Assembly: GCF_900104385.1 (NCBI RefSeq)
Contig: NZ_FNJA01000002.1
Coordinates: forward strand, 248,001-312,000
Source of the DNA: Rhodoferax sp. OV413
GTDB taxonomy: Bacteria; Pseudomonadota; Gammaproteobacteria; Burkholderiales; Burkholderiaceae_C
DNA: 64,000 nt
Reading direction: 5' to 3'
The notes under the pieces are model-generated. The model was not told where the DNA came from and ran no database searches. It saw only the letters and a program-made list of their open reading frames with translations. Each line of letters begins with the position of its first letter. Within the stretch, counting starts at the first letter, position 1. A program made the position numbers and the translations under genes. Below are positions 44,917 to 52,114 of this stretch, piece after piece.

Positions 44917-45395
44917 GCGGAGGGCTTGCTTTTGGGCAGGCCGATGGGGCTTGAATCTTGGGGTTGGTTGGTGACACTGGCATGGTCGGCCGGGATATGC
45001 GCCCGGCAGCGCAGTGACTTTCTTTCGCGTCGCCGAAAGAAAGTCACCAAAGAAAGGGCGAGCCGAAGTCGTCGTCCCTGCGCTGCGCTCCGGGCACGCT
45101 GCGTTGCTCGGTCTGGTCGGGGTCCCGCTCGAACTCGGCCTACGGCCTCAGACAATCGCGGGCCCTGATCCGTGTAAACGCCCGCGATATTGGAGCATGA
45201 GGCCCACAATCGTGGAGCAAAACACATAACTTGTTGGCACCAAGTTATCCACAACTAGTTCACAAGCGTCAAAATTCCGCTTGAAAGTCAGTTTTAAGGG
45301 GCACCGGCAGGGGATAGGAAAGTGAATGTGACGGCAGCAAGAGTCCGCTATGGGCCCGAAGCGGAAGTTCATGCTGGCGAAATGCAGACCTTCGC
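44917..45395. other. Non-coding gap with host repeats and the probable prophage right end
   Basis: No gene is supported. The left part is GC-rich and holds a long hairpin (45015-45046). From about 45195 the composition becomes AT-richer and contains inverted pairs CCAC/GTGG (near 45204-45215) and AACTTG/CAAGTT (45228-45233 and 45241-45246). A perfect DnaA-box-like TTATCCACA lies at 45245-45253, and the palindrome AACTAGTT near 45253-45260. A GTCCGCTATGGGCCCGAAGC block near 45345 looks like another dispersed sequence. The phage-host junction is probably here but I cannot fix it. Confidence 0.45.
45015..45046. repeat. Long hairpin repeat (TGACTTTCTTTCG family)
   Basis: Perfect 13-base arms TGACTTTCTTTCG and CGAAAGAAAGTCA surround a six-base loop. 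The following CACCAAAGAAAGGGCG and the setting match a hairpin commonly scattered through intergenic DNA of beta- and gamma-proteobacteria, as I recall it. It is beyond the convergent-direction end of the DUF3592 gene and could terminate it. Confidence 0.7.
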
Positions 45396-45890
45396 TTAGC
45401 CCACATACTTTGGCCAATCGAGAGTGGGATGTTCAATGCAGTAACGAAGTGCCTTCGTCAGTCTCTCTAGCGTCAGACGTTGATTTCCGTCACCAGACAG
45501 CGAATCGTTGGATTGCTTCGCGAGCCAGTCGACAAAATCGCTTTCACTCTCCATTTTGATGCGCTCACCAGCAGAACGGCCAGGCCATTTCTCGTTCTCG
45601 TATGAAAAATCGCTTGGTGTCACAAGTTCGCCGTCTCTCACTTCACCATAGATGAAAAAGTTTTCGGCATATCTCAAACCAAGGCCGCAATACTCCTTGT
45701 GACTGAATCGAATCTGCAGACCTTGCTTTAAGTGCGATGCAATCGCCTGGGCAAGCGCACTACCAAACGGTTCAGTGGAGTTGGACACAACACCAACTCG
45801 CCGTGAGCGCCAAATGAAGTAAGCGACGACCGCCGCAATTATTGGCAGGGGGCAGAGGAATAGAACTAACTCCCACCAAGTTGGTTGCAT
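45396..45890 (-). CDS. Membrane-anchored protein of unknown function (phage-end cargo)
   Basis: I do not recognise this 164-residue protein. The N-terminal hydrophobic helix (residues 6-27, LVLFLCPLPIIAAVVAYFIW) is followed by RSRR, so the remaining 135 residues should be cytoplasmic. That part is acidic and mixed alpha/beta (LKQGLQIRFSHKEYCGLGLR; ESDFVDWLAKQSNDSL). The base composition is visibly more AT-rich than the phage structural genes. It follows the PIN-like gene on the same strand, 56 bases downstream, so they may be one transcript. Its position at the outer end of a Mu-like prophage suggests a phage-benefit or host-benefit cargo gene. Confidence 0.6.
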   Translation of the reverse strand: MQPTWWELVLFLCPLPIIAAVVAYFIWRSRRVGVVSNSTEPFGSALAQAIASHLKQGLQIRFSHKEYCGLGLRYAENFFIYGEVRDGELVTPSDFSYENEKWPGRSAGERIKMESESDFVDWLAKQSNDSLSGDGNQRLTLERLTKALRYCIEHPTLDWPKYVG

Positions 45891-45946
45891 CTACAGTCCT
45901 CAGAAAAGGTTCAAGTGAATGTCAGGTATTGGCCGACTGCCGTTGG

Positions 45947-46549
45947 TCAGACATTTGAGCCAAACCACTGATGACGCGCTCGGCGCAGGAATTCTTTCAA
46001 GTTCAGGCCGCTCGCTCCCAAGTCTCCGAGGTAGAGTATGTAGCCGGATTGTTTGGCCGCCAAGGTCAGAGGTCCGGCTTTACCCCTCTTCTCGTTCGTT
46101 AAAACGATGGCGTCGAAGGAGCGCACCCCAAGCGATGCATCCGCTTGGTTGTGGTGAAGGCCTGATTTGCGCTTGGGCTTGCCGTCTAGGTGAGCTCGTA
46201 CGTCTTTATCGGCGTACCACTGGCGGTCCTTACTTGGTTGAAAACCACCTTGGCCGAAGCCGAGATTGACCTGGTGTTTTGAAGGCGTGCCATCACTTTC
46301 ATATGTCCTGAACCCAAAGTTGCCGGTGGTGCGAACACCGCTTTGAGCAATGCTCTCATGGATGAATTGCTTCAGTGGTCGTTTATCGGAACCGTCTTTG
46401 CCATCATTTGGGGTTTCCGATAGCTCAATCTCAACCTCACGAGTGATGTAGAGCATATATTCATCCGGTGGGAACACGTCACGCATTACTACGTGAGTAT
46501 CAAACAGGTAGTTCCAAGCGCAACTATCAATGTACACAGGGGTTGTCAT
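45947..46549 (-). CDS. PIN-domain-like putative ribonuclease
   Basis: This 200-residue protein's pattern fits the PIN nuclease fold. It starts with VYIDSCAWNYLFD (Asp8), a second acidic site in TREVEIELSE (Glu42 region), a third in HHNQADASLG (Asp137) and a last polar position in IVLTNEKRGK (Asn152/Glu153), followed by a strand GYILYLGDL. Three to four acidic residues would bind metal for RNA cleavage. An insertion of about 80 residues between the second and third sites is larger than in VapC-type toxins, and no antitoxin-sized gene lies beside it. The base composition is AT-richer than neighbours, implying separate acquisition. Its function, such as phage exclusion, is inferred. Confidence 0.55.
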   Translation of the reverse strand: MTTPVYIDSCAWNYLFDTHVVMRDVFPPDEYMLYITREVEIELSETPNDGKDGSDKRPLKQFIHESIAQSGVRTTGNFGFRTYESDGTPSKHQVNLGFGQGGFQPSKDRQWYADKDVRAHLDGKPKRKSGLHHNQADASLGVRSFDAIVLTNEKRGKAGPLTLAAKQSGYILYLGDLGASGLNLKEFLRRARHQWFGSNV

Positions 46550-46604
46550 GAAGTTCTCCCTTGCAGTTGTTCGTCACTCCAGTCTAGGCAAGCTTCCAAC
46601 GGTA

Positions 46605-47423
46605 TCAGAAGTTCCTGATCACCAGCTCCCCCGTCGCCTTCCGCGCCGCGCCCACCGTGTAGGTGATGGCCAGGCGCTTCATGGTCAGGCCGGCGAAGGC
46701 CTGGCGCATCTCGGGGATGTCGTTCACGCTGACGATGGCCTTGCCTTTCATGGTGCGCAGCAGCTCGGCCATGCGGGTGTACTCCTCGAGGCCGAACTCC
46801 ACGCCGTAGCCTTCAGTACCGTAATACGGTGGGTCCAGGTAGGCCAGGGTGTGGGGGCGGTCGTAGCGCTGCAGGCAGGCGTGCCAGTCCAGGTGCTCGA
46901 TGGTGACCTGGTGCAGCCGTAGGTGGACGGCGCTGAGCTCCTCTTCCATGCGCAGCAGGTTGAGGGGCGGCCTGGTCGTAGTGGCGGTGCCGAAGTTCTG
47001 GCCGTCGACCTTGCCGCCGAAGGCCAGGCGCTGCAGGTAGTAGAACCGGGCGGCGCGCTGGATATCGGTGAGCGTGGCGGGTGGGGTGGCCTTGAGCCAG
47101 GTGTACAGCTCCCGGCTGGCCAGCGCCCACCGAAAGTGTCGAATGAACTCGTCCAGGTGGTGCTGGACCACCCGGTAGAGGCGCACCAGGTCGCCATTCA
47201 CGTCGTTCAGCACCTCCACCTTGGCCGGGGGCTTCAGAAAGAACAGCGCCGCAGCACCACAGAAGGGTTCCACATAGCAGCTGTGCTCCGGGAACAGCGG
47301 CAGGATGTGCGGCGCCAGGCGCCGCTTTCCACCTATCCATCGCACCATCGGCTGGGCCTGTAGGTCGTTCGAATTGTCAAAGAGCTTTAGCTCACCTTTT
47401 TTCGCCATTGTTGCTTTCAACAT
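46605..47423 (-). CDS. Phage D12-class DNA adenine methylase (Dam-like)
   Basis: This 272-residue protein has MVRWIGGKRRLAPHILPLFP as the SAM-binding entry motif, VEPFCGAAALFFLKPPAKVE and NDVNGDLVRLYRVV as motif I and its partner, and TLAYLDPPYYGTEGYG as the catalytic DPPY motif. It would methylate adenine in phage or host DNA, protecting the phage against restriction, and occupies the place of Mu mom. ATG 47423 lies within the com gene with GGAG six bases upstream; ATG 47408 and TTG 47435 are in-frame alternatives. The overlap with com suggests com controls its translation. Confidence 0.88.
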   Translation of the reverse strand: MLKATMAKKGELKLFDNSNDLQAQPMVRWIGGKRRLAPHILPLFPEHSCYVEPFCGAAALFFLKPPAKVEVLNDVNGDLVRLYRVVQHHLDEFIRHFRWALASRELYTWLKATPPATLTDIQRAARFYYLQRLAFGGKVDGQNFGTATTTRPPLNLLRMEEELSAVHLRLHQVTIEHLDWHACLQRYDRPHTLAYLDPPYYGTEGYGVEFGLEEYTRMAELLRTMKGKAIVSVNDIPEMRQAFAGLTMKRLAITYTVGAARKATGELVIRNF

Positions 47424-47565
47424 TTGACGCTCCAAGGCGTGCTGGTGGGGGGCTCTGGGCTCTCCACACGTTCAAAGTCCCGCAGCGCGGGCATTTGATT
47501 TCTAACCTCAAAAACTCGCCTACTGCCAGCTTTTTGCTGCAGTGGCCACATCGCATTTCTTCCAT
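47392..47565 (-). CDS. com: Com-like zinc-finger translational activator
   Basis: This 57-residue protein has two zinc-binding CxxC knuckles, MRCGHCSKKL and LEIKCPRCGTLN, with the spacing of phage Mu Com. In Mu, Com binds the com-mom mRNA and opens the mom ribosome site; here the downstream overlapping gene is an adenine methylase rather than mom. ATG 47565 (MEEMRCGHC) is chosen as closest to Com; ATG 47556 and an upstream frame to 47631 are possible. The gene overlaps the methylase by 32 bases. Confidence 0.8.
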   Translation of the reverse strand: MEEMRCGHCSKKLAVGEFLRLEIKCPRCGTLNVWRAQSPPPARLGASNVESNNGEKR

Positions 47566-47590
47566 ATCGGCATCGCATATGATCGCCCGG

Positions 47591-47600
47591 CCTGTACAGG
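47591..47600. promoter_or_regulatory. Palindrome upstream of com
   Basis: CCTGTACAGG is a perfect 10-base palindrome 26 bases before the chosen com start, with a GATC (47581-47584) between. It might be an operator or an mRNA element controlling the com / methylase pair. Function inferred from position only. Confidence 0.35.
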
Positions 47601-47688
47601 TGGCAGGGTCTTCGGCTGATGCCGTGTGCATTCACGGCGGAGGCGGGTGGAGCGGGTGTTGACGCACCCAAACCACTCGCCCTGTTTT

Positions 47689-48048
47689 TTACGTTTTAGG
47701 GCCGTCCGCCCTGGCTGTAATCAACACCCAATTCAACAAGTGGCCACCTGTGCGGTTCTTGAACTGGAAGGCGACGTCGACCTTCGACAGCTTGCCGCGC
47801 ATCAGGCGCAAATGCGCATCGGAAACCGATGCATAAACGTACTTCAAACCCTGTTGCTGGAAGGCCTCCAGGCCCTTCTCTGCCACGTTCTCATAGAAGC
47901 CGGGCCCGAGCAGGCTGAACAGCACCGCCACCTCGCCCATGCAGAAGATCTGCACGCCACCGGCCGGGTTGATCGTGCCCCGGCGGTCGAAGAACAGCGC
48001 GGATAGCAGGCGCGTGATGAAAACCGGGTCGTTGGTCTGTTCGGTCAC
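47689..48048 (-). CDS. Phage protein of unknown function (119 aa)
   Basis: I do not firmly recognise this protein. The sequence is soluble, mixed alpha/beta, with VQIFCMGEVAVLFSLLGPGF, LEAFQQQGLKYVYASVSDAH LRLM and a C-terminal strand HLLNWVLITARA. The order of a sheet strand, helix and acyl-binding-like turn faintly recalls a GNAT acyltransferase, but no acetyl-CoA motif is convincing. The start is GTG 48048, nine bases after the preceding stop, within the late operon. It lies where Mu has gin and the mom region, so it may be a lysogeny or modification accessory. Confidence 0.6.
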   Translation of the reverse strand: MTEQTNDPVFITRLLSALFFDRRGTINPAGGVQIFCMGEVAVLFSLLGPGFYENVAEKGLEAFQQQGLKYVYASVSDAHLRLMRGKLSKVDVAFQFKNRTGGHLLNWVLITARADGPKT

Positions 48049-48056
48049 GGGCGGGC

Positions 48057-48551
48057 CTATGCCTTGGTGATGGTGAACACTGGCACGGCCAGGAATGAGC
48101 TATCCAGCAACTTGTAGATGCGGTAGCCGGCTTTGAACTGCAGCCGCCCGCCTGCCAGCGGATAGCGCAGCCACCACAGGCCACCGCGTTGGTAGTAGCC
48201 GGGCTCACCTGGCCAGTATGCGGAGGTGGGCAAACCGAACTGCGCGGCGAAGCCGTGCCCACGGTTGCGCAGGCCAAGCCAGTACCAGGAGCAGAGAAAC
48301 CGGCCGTAGCGCTGGTAGATAGTTTCGACGTTCGGCTCGTACAGGCCACCAGGTAGGCGCTCATCTGGCGTGTTGAGCCATGCAAAGCAGGCTGGCAAGT
48401 CGCCGCGCACGGCCAAGTGCAAACCATTTTGATCCAGAGTGGGCTTGCTGTCCCAGCGCGCGAACAATAGGCCGATAGGCACCAGGAACGGAGCGAGCAA
48501 GGCGAACAGGTGGATTAGTAGCGCAATGGCTATGGGCTTGAGGTACCTCAC
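48057..48551 (-). CDS. Phage protein of unknown function with membrane helix (164 aa)
   Basis: The GTG start at 48551 overlaps the TGA of the preceding gene as GTGA. Residues 3-28 form a membrane helix (YLKPIAIALLIHLFALLAPF). The rest is rich in Trp, Tyr and Gly, with RYGRFLCSWYWLGLRNRGHG F, GEPGYYQRGGLWWLRYPL and a final FKAGYRIYKLLDSSFLAVPV F. Similar proteins occur in other tailed phages with no assigned function, as I recall. It probably sits in the inner membrane or associates with the envelope. Confidence 0.6.
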   Translation of the reverse strand: MRYLKPIAIALLIHLFALLAPFLVPIGLLFARWDSKPTLDQNGLHLAVRGDLPACFAWLNTPDERLPGGLYEPNVETIYQRYGRFLCSWYWLGLRNRGHGFAAQFGLPTSAYWPGEPGYYQRGGLWWLRYPLAGGRLQFKAGYRIYKLLDSSFLAVPVFTITKA

Positions 48552-49015
48552 TGCGGAGCCTCCGGCAGCATGGCCAGCAGCTCGGCCGTGGTGGGCTCGG
48601 ACAAGCTGCCCGCCTCCCATTGGGCCAACAGCTCATACGACTTCTGCCAGGTCAAATCCATCCAGGTAGCGAACGCTACGCCCTCGGCGTGGTACGGACC
48701 TGGATAGGCTGCCCGCAACGCTGCATTGACGATGTTGTCATAGCCCTTGGCCTTGGCCGCCGCATCCAAATATGCAGAGATGGCCGCTTTGAACGCCCCT
48801 ATGCGCTGCTGTACCAGCTCGGCCTCGGTCGGCGCGATAGCCGCCAAAATCACCACCCTGCCATTGACCAGGTCTAGCGTTTCATCGGGCTTGCGCGCCA
48901 GGGCGGCCAGGTAGTCCTCCTCTGGCACTACCTGTACATCTTCGGGCAAGCCATCCCCATAGTTTTCGGACAGCGGGTAGAAGCAGCGGGTTGTTTTTGA
49001 GAAGCGGGTATCCAT
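48548..49015 (-). CDS. Tail-fibre assembly-like phage protein
   Basis: In this 155-residue protein the N-terminus MDTRFSKTTRCFYPLSENYG is a tail-fibre/adhesin accessory type start, with VVPEEDYLAALARKPDETLD, then a helical part (AELVQQRIGAFKAAISAYLD AAAK) and a C-terminus ending in a short acidic helix. In phages of this group a chaperone-like protein lies directly downstream of the tail fibre, as here (8-base gap). The chaperone role is inferred from place and size. Confidence 0.6.
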   Translation of the reverse strand: MDTRFSKTTRCFYPLSENYGDGLPEDVQVVPEEDYLAALARKPDETLDLVNGRVVILAAIAPTEAELVQQRIGAFKAAISAYLDAAAKAKGYDNIVNAALRAAYPGPYHAEGVAFATWMDLTWQKSYELLAQWEAGSLSEPTTAELLAMLPEAPQ

Positions 49016-49023
49016 TTTTTTCC

Positions 49024-49923
49024 TTAAAAGCCAATCGCGATCCAGCCGGCAACGAATGCAACGCGACTGCTCACCGAGCTCCAGCCGGACAGATTGAAGC
49101 CACTTACCGAGGGCGTATTGAGGGCAGCCCAGGCGCCGTTGGCACTGGAGTTCTGCTCGGCGGGAATTACCAGGCGGCATGCATTAGGAAAGGCGATAGG
49201 GAAAGAAACTGCCGTATCGGCTGAGGCAGAGGTGGCGTTTGAGCCCCATTGCAGAATGAAGCCGCCGGGCAGTTTTTGGTAACCGGCCCCGGCCAGGGAT
49301 GCGGCAAAAACCGATGCATAAGCAAGCTGAGCACTACCACCAATGCAGGCATAGCTAGAGCCGTTCCACTGCAAGATCAGCGTATCTCCAGCGTTCAGCG
49401 TCAGGCCCGCGACAGAGGTTGTCCCTAGGTTAATCGTGTTGCCGCCTTGGACGCCCAGTGCGACCCCGTTGACGGTAGACAAAAAGGCGAAGCAAACGCC
49501 CTTCACCAGCGTGCTGCCCACCGGCAACAAGCATCCTGTGGCACCTGCGTTGAAGCTGATCGCTTTGCCTGCGTCTAGGTTCGTCAGCGCAACGTTGAAA
49601 CCCAGGATCAGGGCATCGGAAAAGCTACCGAGAGCGCGCTGAACGGCGGCCATCGTGGCCGCCTTGGCAGTTACGTCGAACTGCGCTGCCGTCTGAAAAA
49701 CACCATCCGCACGCAACGCAGCGAGCAGTTGGTTCCTTATGCCAGCGGTTGGAACAATGCCAGCAGCCGAGATGATGGCGAGCAGCTCTTCTTGAACGTC
49801 GTTGAACCACTCCGCGTTCAAGTCAGTTGCAGCAATCCCAGCCCCCACGTTGGAATTTTTGAAACCGTGCTTTCCTGCTCCGAAGAGGTCGACGGCCTTG
49901 GTGGCAGTGCTGATGCGATCCAT
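49024..49923 (-). CDS. Phage tail fibre protein
   Basis: This 299-residue protein has an N-terminal baseplate-attachment-like part (MDRISTATKAVDLFGAGKHG F, then GIAATDLNAEWFNDVQEELL) and an Ala/Gly-rich repetitive shaft. The C-terminal domain has YQKLPGGFILQWGSNATSAS, VSFPIAFPNACRLVIPAE and FVAGWIAIGF, matching the gp53-like receptor-binding tip of many phage fibres. It should recognise the host surface. It is shorter than Mu S and is not flanked by an invertase gene, so host-range switching by inversion is absent here. Confidence 0.88.
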   Translation of the reverse strand: MDRISTATKAVDLFGAGKHGFKNSNVGAGIAATDLNAEWFNDVQEELLAIISAAGIVPTAGIRNQLLAALRADGVFQTAAQFDVTAKAATMAAVQRALGSFSDALILGFNVALTNLDAGKAISFNAGATGCLLPVGSTLVKGVCFAFLSTVNGVALGVQGGNTINLGTTSVAGLTLNAGDTLILQWNGSSYACIGGSAQLAYASVFAASLAGAGYQKLPGGFILQWGSNATSASADTAVSFPIAFPNACRLVIPAEQNSSANGAWAALNTPSVSGFNLSGWSSVSSRVAFVAGWIAIGF

Positions 49924-49934
49924 ATGTGTTTACC

Positions 49935-50531
49935 TCATGCCGTGTAGGCAAAAATTACTTGGGTGTGTGCGGGCTTACGTTCCCGGATAGGGCACTCCGC
50001 CAGCGAAGGCAGATACATCTGCAAAGCAGCGTTGCAGTTGTCGTTGCAATTCATCTGCCGGGCATTGACGGCAGCGTGCGGAATGTTGACCCGCCAGGTA
50101 TAAAGGTCGGCTGTGCTGTATAGAGCGTCGTTACAGTCGTCGTTGCACGTCATCGGCCGAAACTCGGTAACCGTGCAGCCTGGTTCACCCAGCCGGTCGG
50201 CCAGGTCGATGAAATAGGCTCTTGACTGCCCGCCCCGCTCGTGGAGTCGCTGCGATGCAATGCGCTGCCGGTCGAGCGTTGTCAACGATGCCGTGACCAT
50301 GCAGTCATCGGGTAGGCCTAGCAGGCGCTCCCAATCCGGCAGCAGGCTGGTGGCAAGCAGCGGGTCGAACTCGGCGACGAGTGCAGCAACCCGAAGTTGC
50401 GCGGCTAGCAGCATGGCCGCGAACGCCTCCAGCAGGCGCGTCAACCATGCGCCAGGCTCACGCGTCAGCGCACGGCCAGGCGGCAGATACGCCTGCAGCA
50501 CCTGGAGCCAGGCCGCCAGGGTCACAGCCAT
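49935..50531 (-). CDS. Mu gp48-like baseplate/tail protein (DUF2313, YmfQ family)
   Basis: This 198-residue protein has an N-terminal LQAYLPPGRALTREPGAWLT RLLEAFA, LLPDWERLLGLPDD, and two CND motifs, TCNDDCNDALY and NCNDNCNAAL, which characterise the family. It forms part of the baseplate wedge next to the fibre. Its ATG overlaps the end of gp47 by 10 bases. Confidence 0.9.
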   Translation of the reverse strand: MAVTLAAWLQVLQAYLPPGRALTREPGAWLTRLLEAFAAMLLAAQLRVAALVAEFDPLLATSLLPDWERLLGLPDDCMVTASLTTLDRQRIASQRLHERGGQSRAYFIDLADRLGEPGCTVTEFRPMTCNDDCNDALYSTADLYTWRVNIPHAAVNARQMNCNDNCNAALQMYLPSLAECPIRERKPAHTQVIFAYTA

Positions 50532-51571
50532 GTGATCACCCCCATCGTCGCGATCTGGCCGGTCGTCAGAACCACGTCGGCCGTGGGGAAGGTCAGGACG
50601 TGATTGTTCTCACCCGCGGCGATGCTGATTGCCTCGCGGCTGTGGGTAAGCAGAATGGTCCCGGCCGGCACCGCGTCGCGGTAGATCATCGCGGCAAGCT
50701 CGTCATACACGGCGGCCCGAACGGCGGGTGTGTTCGGGGTCACCGCGATGGTGTAGTTCTGCGGTACTTCAACCGGCGCCTGCACCGACAGATGCGCAGT
50801 CACCGGCCGCACTGCATCAATGTGGGCAAACATGGTGGCCACCTCGCCAGCGTCGGGAATCGGCGTAGGGTCGTTGTCGCGCATGAAGCGTACGGTCACC
50901 CAGCCTGGACCCGGCTCCAGCGGTGACACCCACACCCGCGTTACGCCAGGCACTTCCTTGGCCCAGCCCTCGTAGTCGAAGTCGGCACCGCCCTGTGGCG
51001 GCTTGCGGATCTTCGCCAGGATGCGGGCGCGGTAGGGTTCGTCTTCTTCAACCTCCGCACCACCCGCCAACGCGGTGGTGGCGACGGCCGAGCTGTTCAC
51101 GCCGTCGATAGGGCTGGCCAGCGCAAGCGCGACGCCTGTGCTCGCATTGCCTGCCTGGCCCGCTACCACTGCCGTCACCGTTGCAGTGGCCTGACCAGCG
51201 GCTATCGTGACATCGGCAAACGTGGCGTACTGTGCGCCATCACTGCGCTGCACTACGGTGCCCGCTGGCACCACCTTGCCATCCGTTCCGATGAAGAGCA
51301 CCGAGCCGCTGGCCTTGGCCGCTGCGGTCCGGGTAACGCCCCAGCGCGCGCCGTGGGCGTCCAAAAATTCTTTTTCAGCGGTGTCAGGCCAGGCCTGGCG
51401 AATGAGCCACTCGACATACTGGTACAAGGCCGACAAAGAACCCGCAAAAACACGGTTCAATACGCCGACCAGGCTGCGGCGCACACGCACCAGCACGCCA
51501 GGCAGTCGGCTTTCCAGCTCGGTAGCACCTTGCTCAATCAGCTGGGGCAGTGTGGGGCGTTCGAACGGCAT
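50522..51571 (-). CDS. Baseplate J-like protein (Mu gp47)
   Basis: This 349-residue protein begins MPFERPTLPQLIEQGATELE SRLPG, followed by the J-family core (GTVVQRSDGAQYATFADVTI, GVNSSAVATTALAGGAEVEE DEPYRARIL). The C-terminus (IYRDAVPAGTILLTHSREAI) matches. It builds the baseplate wedge. ATG 51571 shares its last base with the gp46 stop, showing tight coupling. Confidence 0.93.
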   Translation of the reverse strand: MPFERPTLPQLIEQGATELESRLPGVLVRVRRSLVGVLNRVFAGSLSALYQYVEWLIRQAWPDTAEKEFLDAHGARWGVTRTAAAKASGSVLFIGTDGKVVPAGTVVQRSDGAQYATFADVTIAAGQATATVTAVVAGQAGNASTGVALALASPIDGVNSSAVATTALAGGAEVEEDEPYRARILAKIRKPPQGGADFDYEGWAKEVPGVTRVWVSPLEPGPGWVTVRFMRDNDPTPIPDAGEVATMFAHIDAVRPVTAHLSVQAPVEVPQNYTIAVTPNTPAVRAAVYDELAAMIYRDAVPAGTILLTHSREAISIAAGENNHVLTFPTADVVLTTGQIATMGVITWL

Positions 51572-52059
51572 CAGTTCACCGCCGTGGAGGTAGAAAAGCC
51601 TTCGCCCGCCAGGCGCCAGATCTGCGCCGCGTCTGACCATTCAAACCGGTACCGGCGGCTATCGCCAGGCAGCGAAAGCACCGCGTCGACCAGCAACCAG
51701 CCGGCGCGTGGAATGAATGCAGATACGGCCACATCAGTGGCCAGGCCATCGTCCAGCATCCACTGCAGCGCCTCGCGCACATAGCGGCGGGCGCGCTGCA
51801 CGGTTTCTGGCAGCACCTTCTCGCGCTCCAGCAGCCAGAGCCGTGAGCCGAATTCGTCGCCAGGGTTGTCCGCAAAGACATCCGCCCACCAGCCGCGGCG
51901 GTCTATGCCGGTGGATACTTCATGCGACTGGGCGGTGCTGTCACACAACAGCGAGAGCATGATGGTGGTGCCCAGCGAGTAGTCGGCCGCCAGGTCGGCG
52001 CCGGCCAGACTGATGTCCAGGCCGCCGATATCGCTGTTGTAGGTGAGGGCTATATCCAT
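51571..52059 (-). CDS. Phage gp46 baseplate protein (Mu gp46)
   Basis: This 162-residue protein has MDIALTYNSDIGGLDISLAG at the start, STGIDRRGWWADVFADNPGD EFGSRLWLL in the middle and a helix of VLPETVQRARRYVREALQWM, the standard gp46/GpW-like wedge pattern. ATG 52059 is chosen at the start of the conserved region. A CG-alternating run (around 52068-52083) lies just upstream, between this gene and gp45. Confidence 0.9.
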   Translation of the reverse strand: MDIALTYNSDIGGLDISLAGADLAADYSLGTTIMLSLLCDSTAQSHEVSTGIDRRGWWADVFADNPGDEFGSRLWLLEREKVLPETVQRARRYVREALQWMLDDGLATDVAVSAFIPRAGWLLVDAVLSLPGDSRRYRFEWSDAAQIWRLAGEGFSTSTAVN

Positions 52060-52114
52060 GCGCGCAGTCTCGCGCGCGCGCGTCAAGCCGTCGTCTAAAA
52101 CACTTTACTTGCGC

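Noticed and set aside
44926-45229. Short frames through the hairpin region after the DUF3592 gene
   Set aside because: They translate a known type of intergenic repeat and lack ribosome sites.
45245-45253. TTATCCACA as part of a replication origin
   Set aside because: Only one perfect DnaA-box match, with no cluster, AT-rich unwinding region or replication gene beside it.
46550-46604. Alternative right end of the prophage between the PIN-like gene and the methylase
   Set aside because: Only 55 bases, too short for clustered Mu-type transposase sites plus the PIN gene promoter, though not fully excluded.
52060-52086. Alternating CG run as a functional Z-DNA element
   Set aside because: Short and in a GC-rich genome such runs arise by chance; no other signal supports a role.
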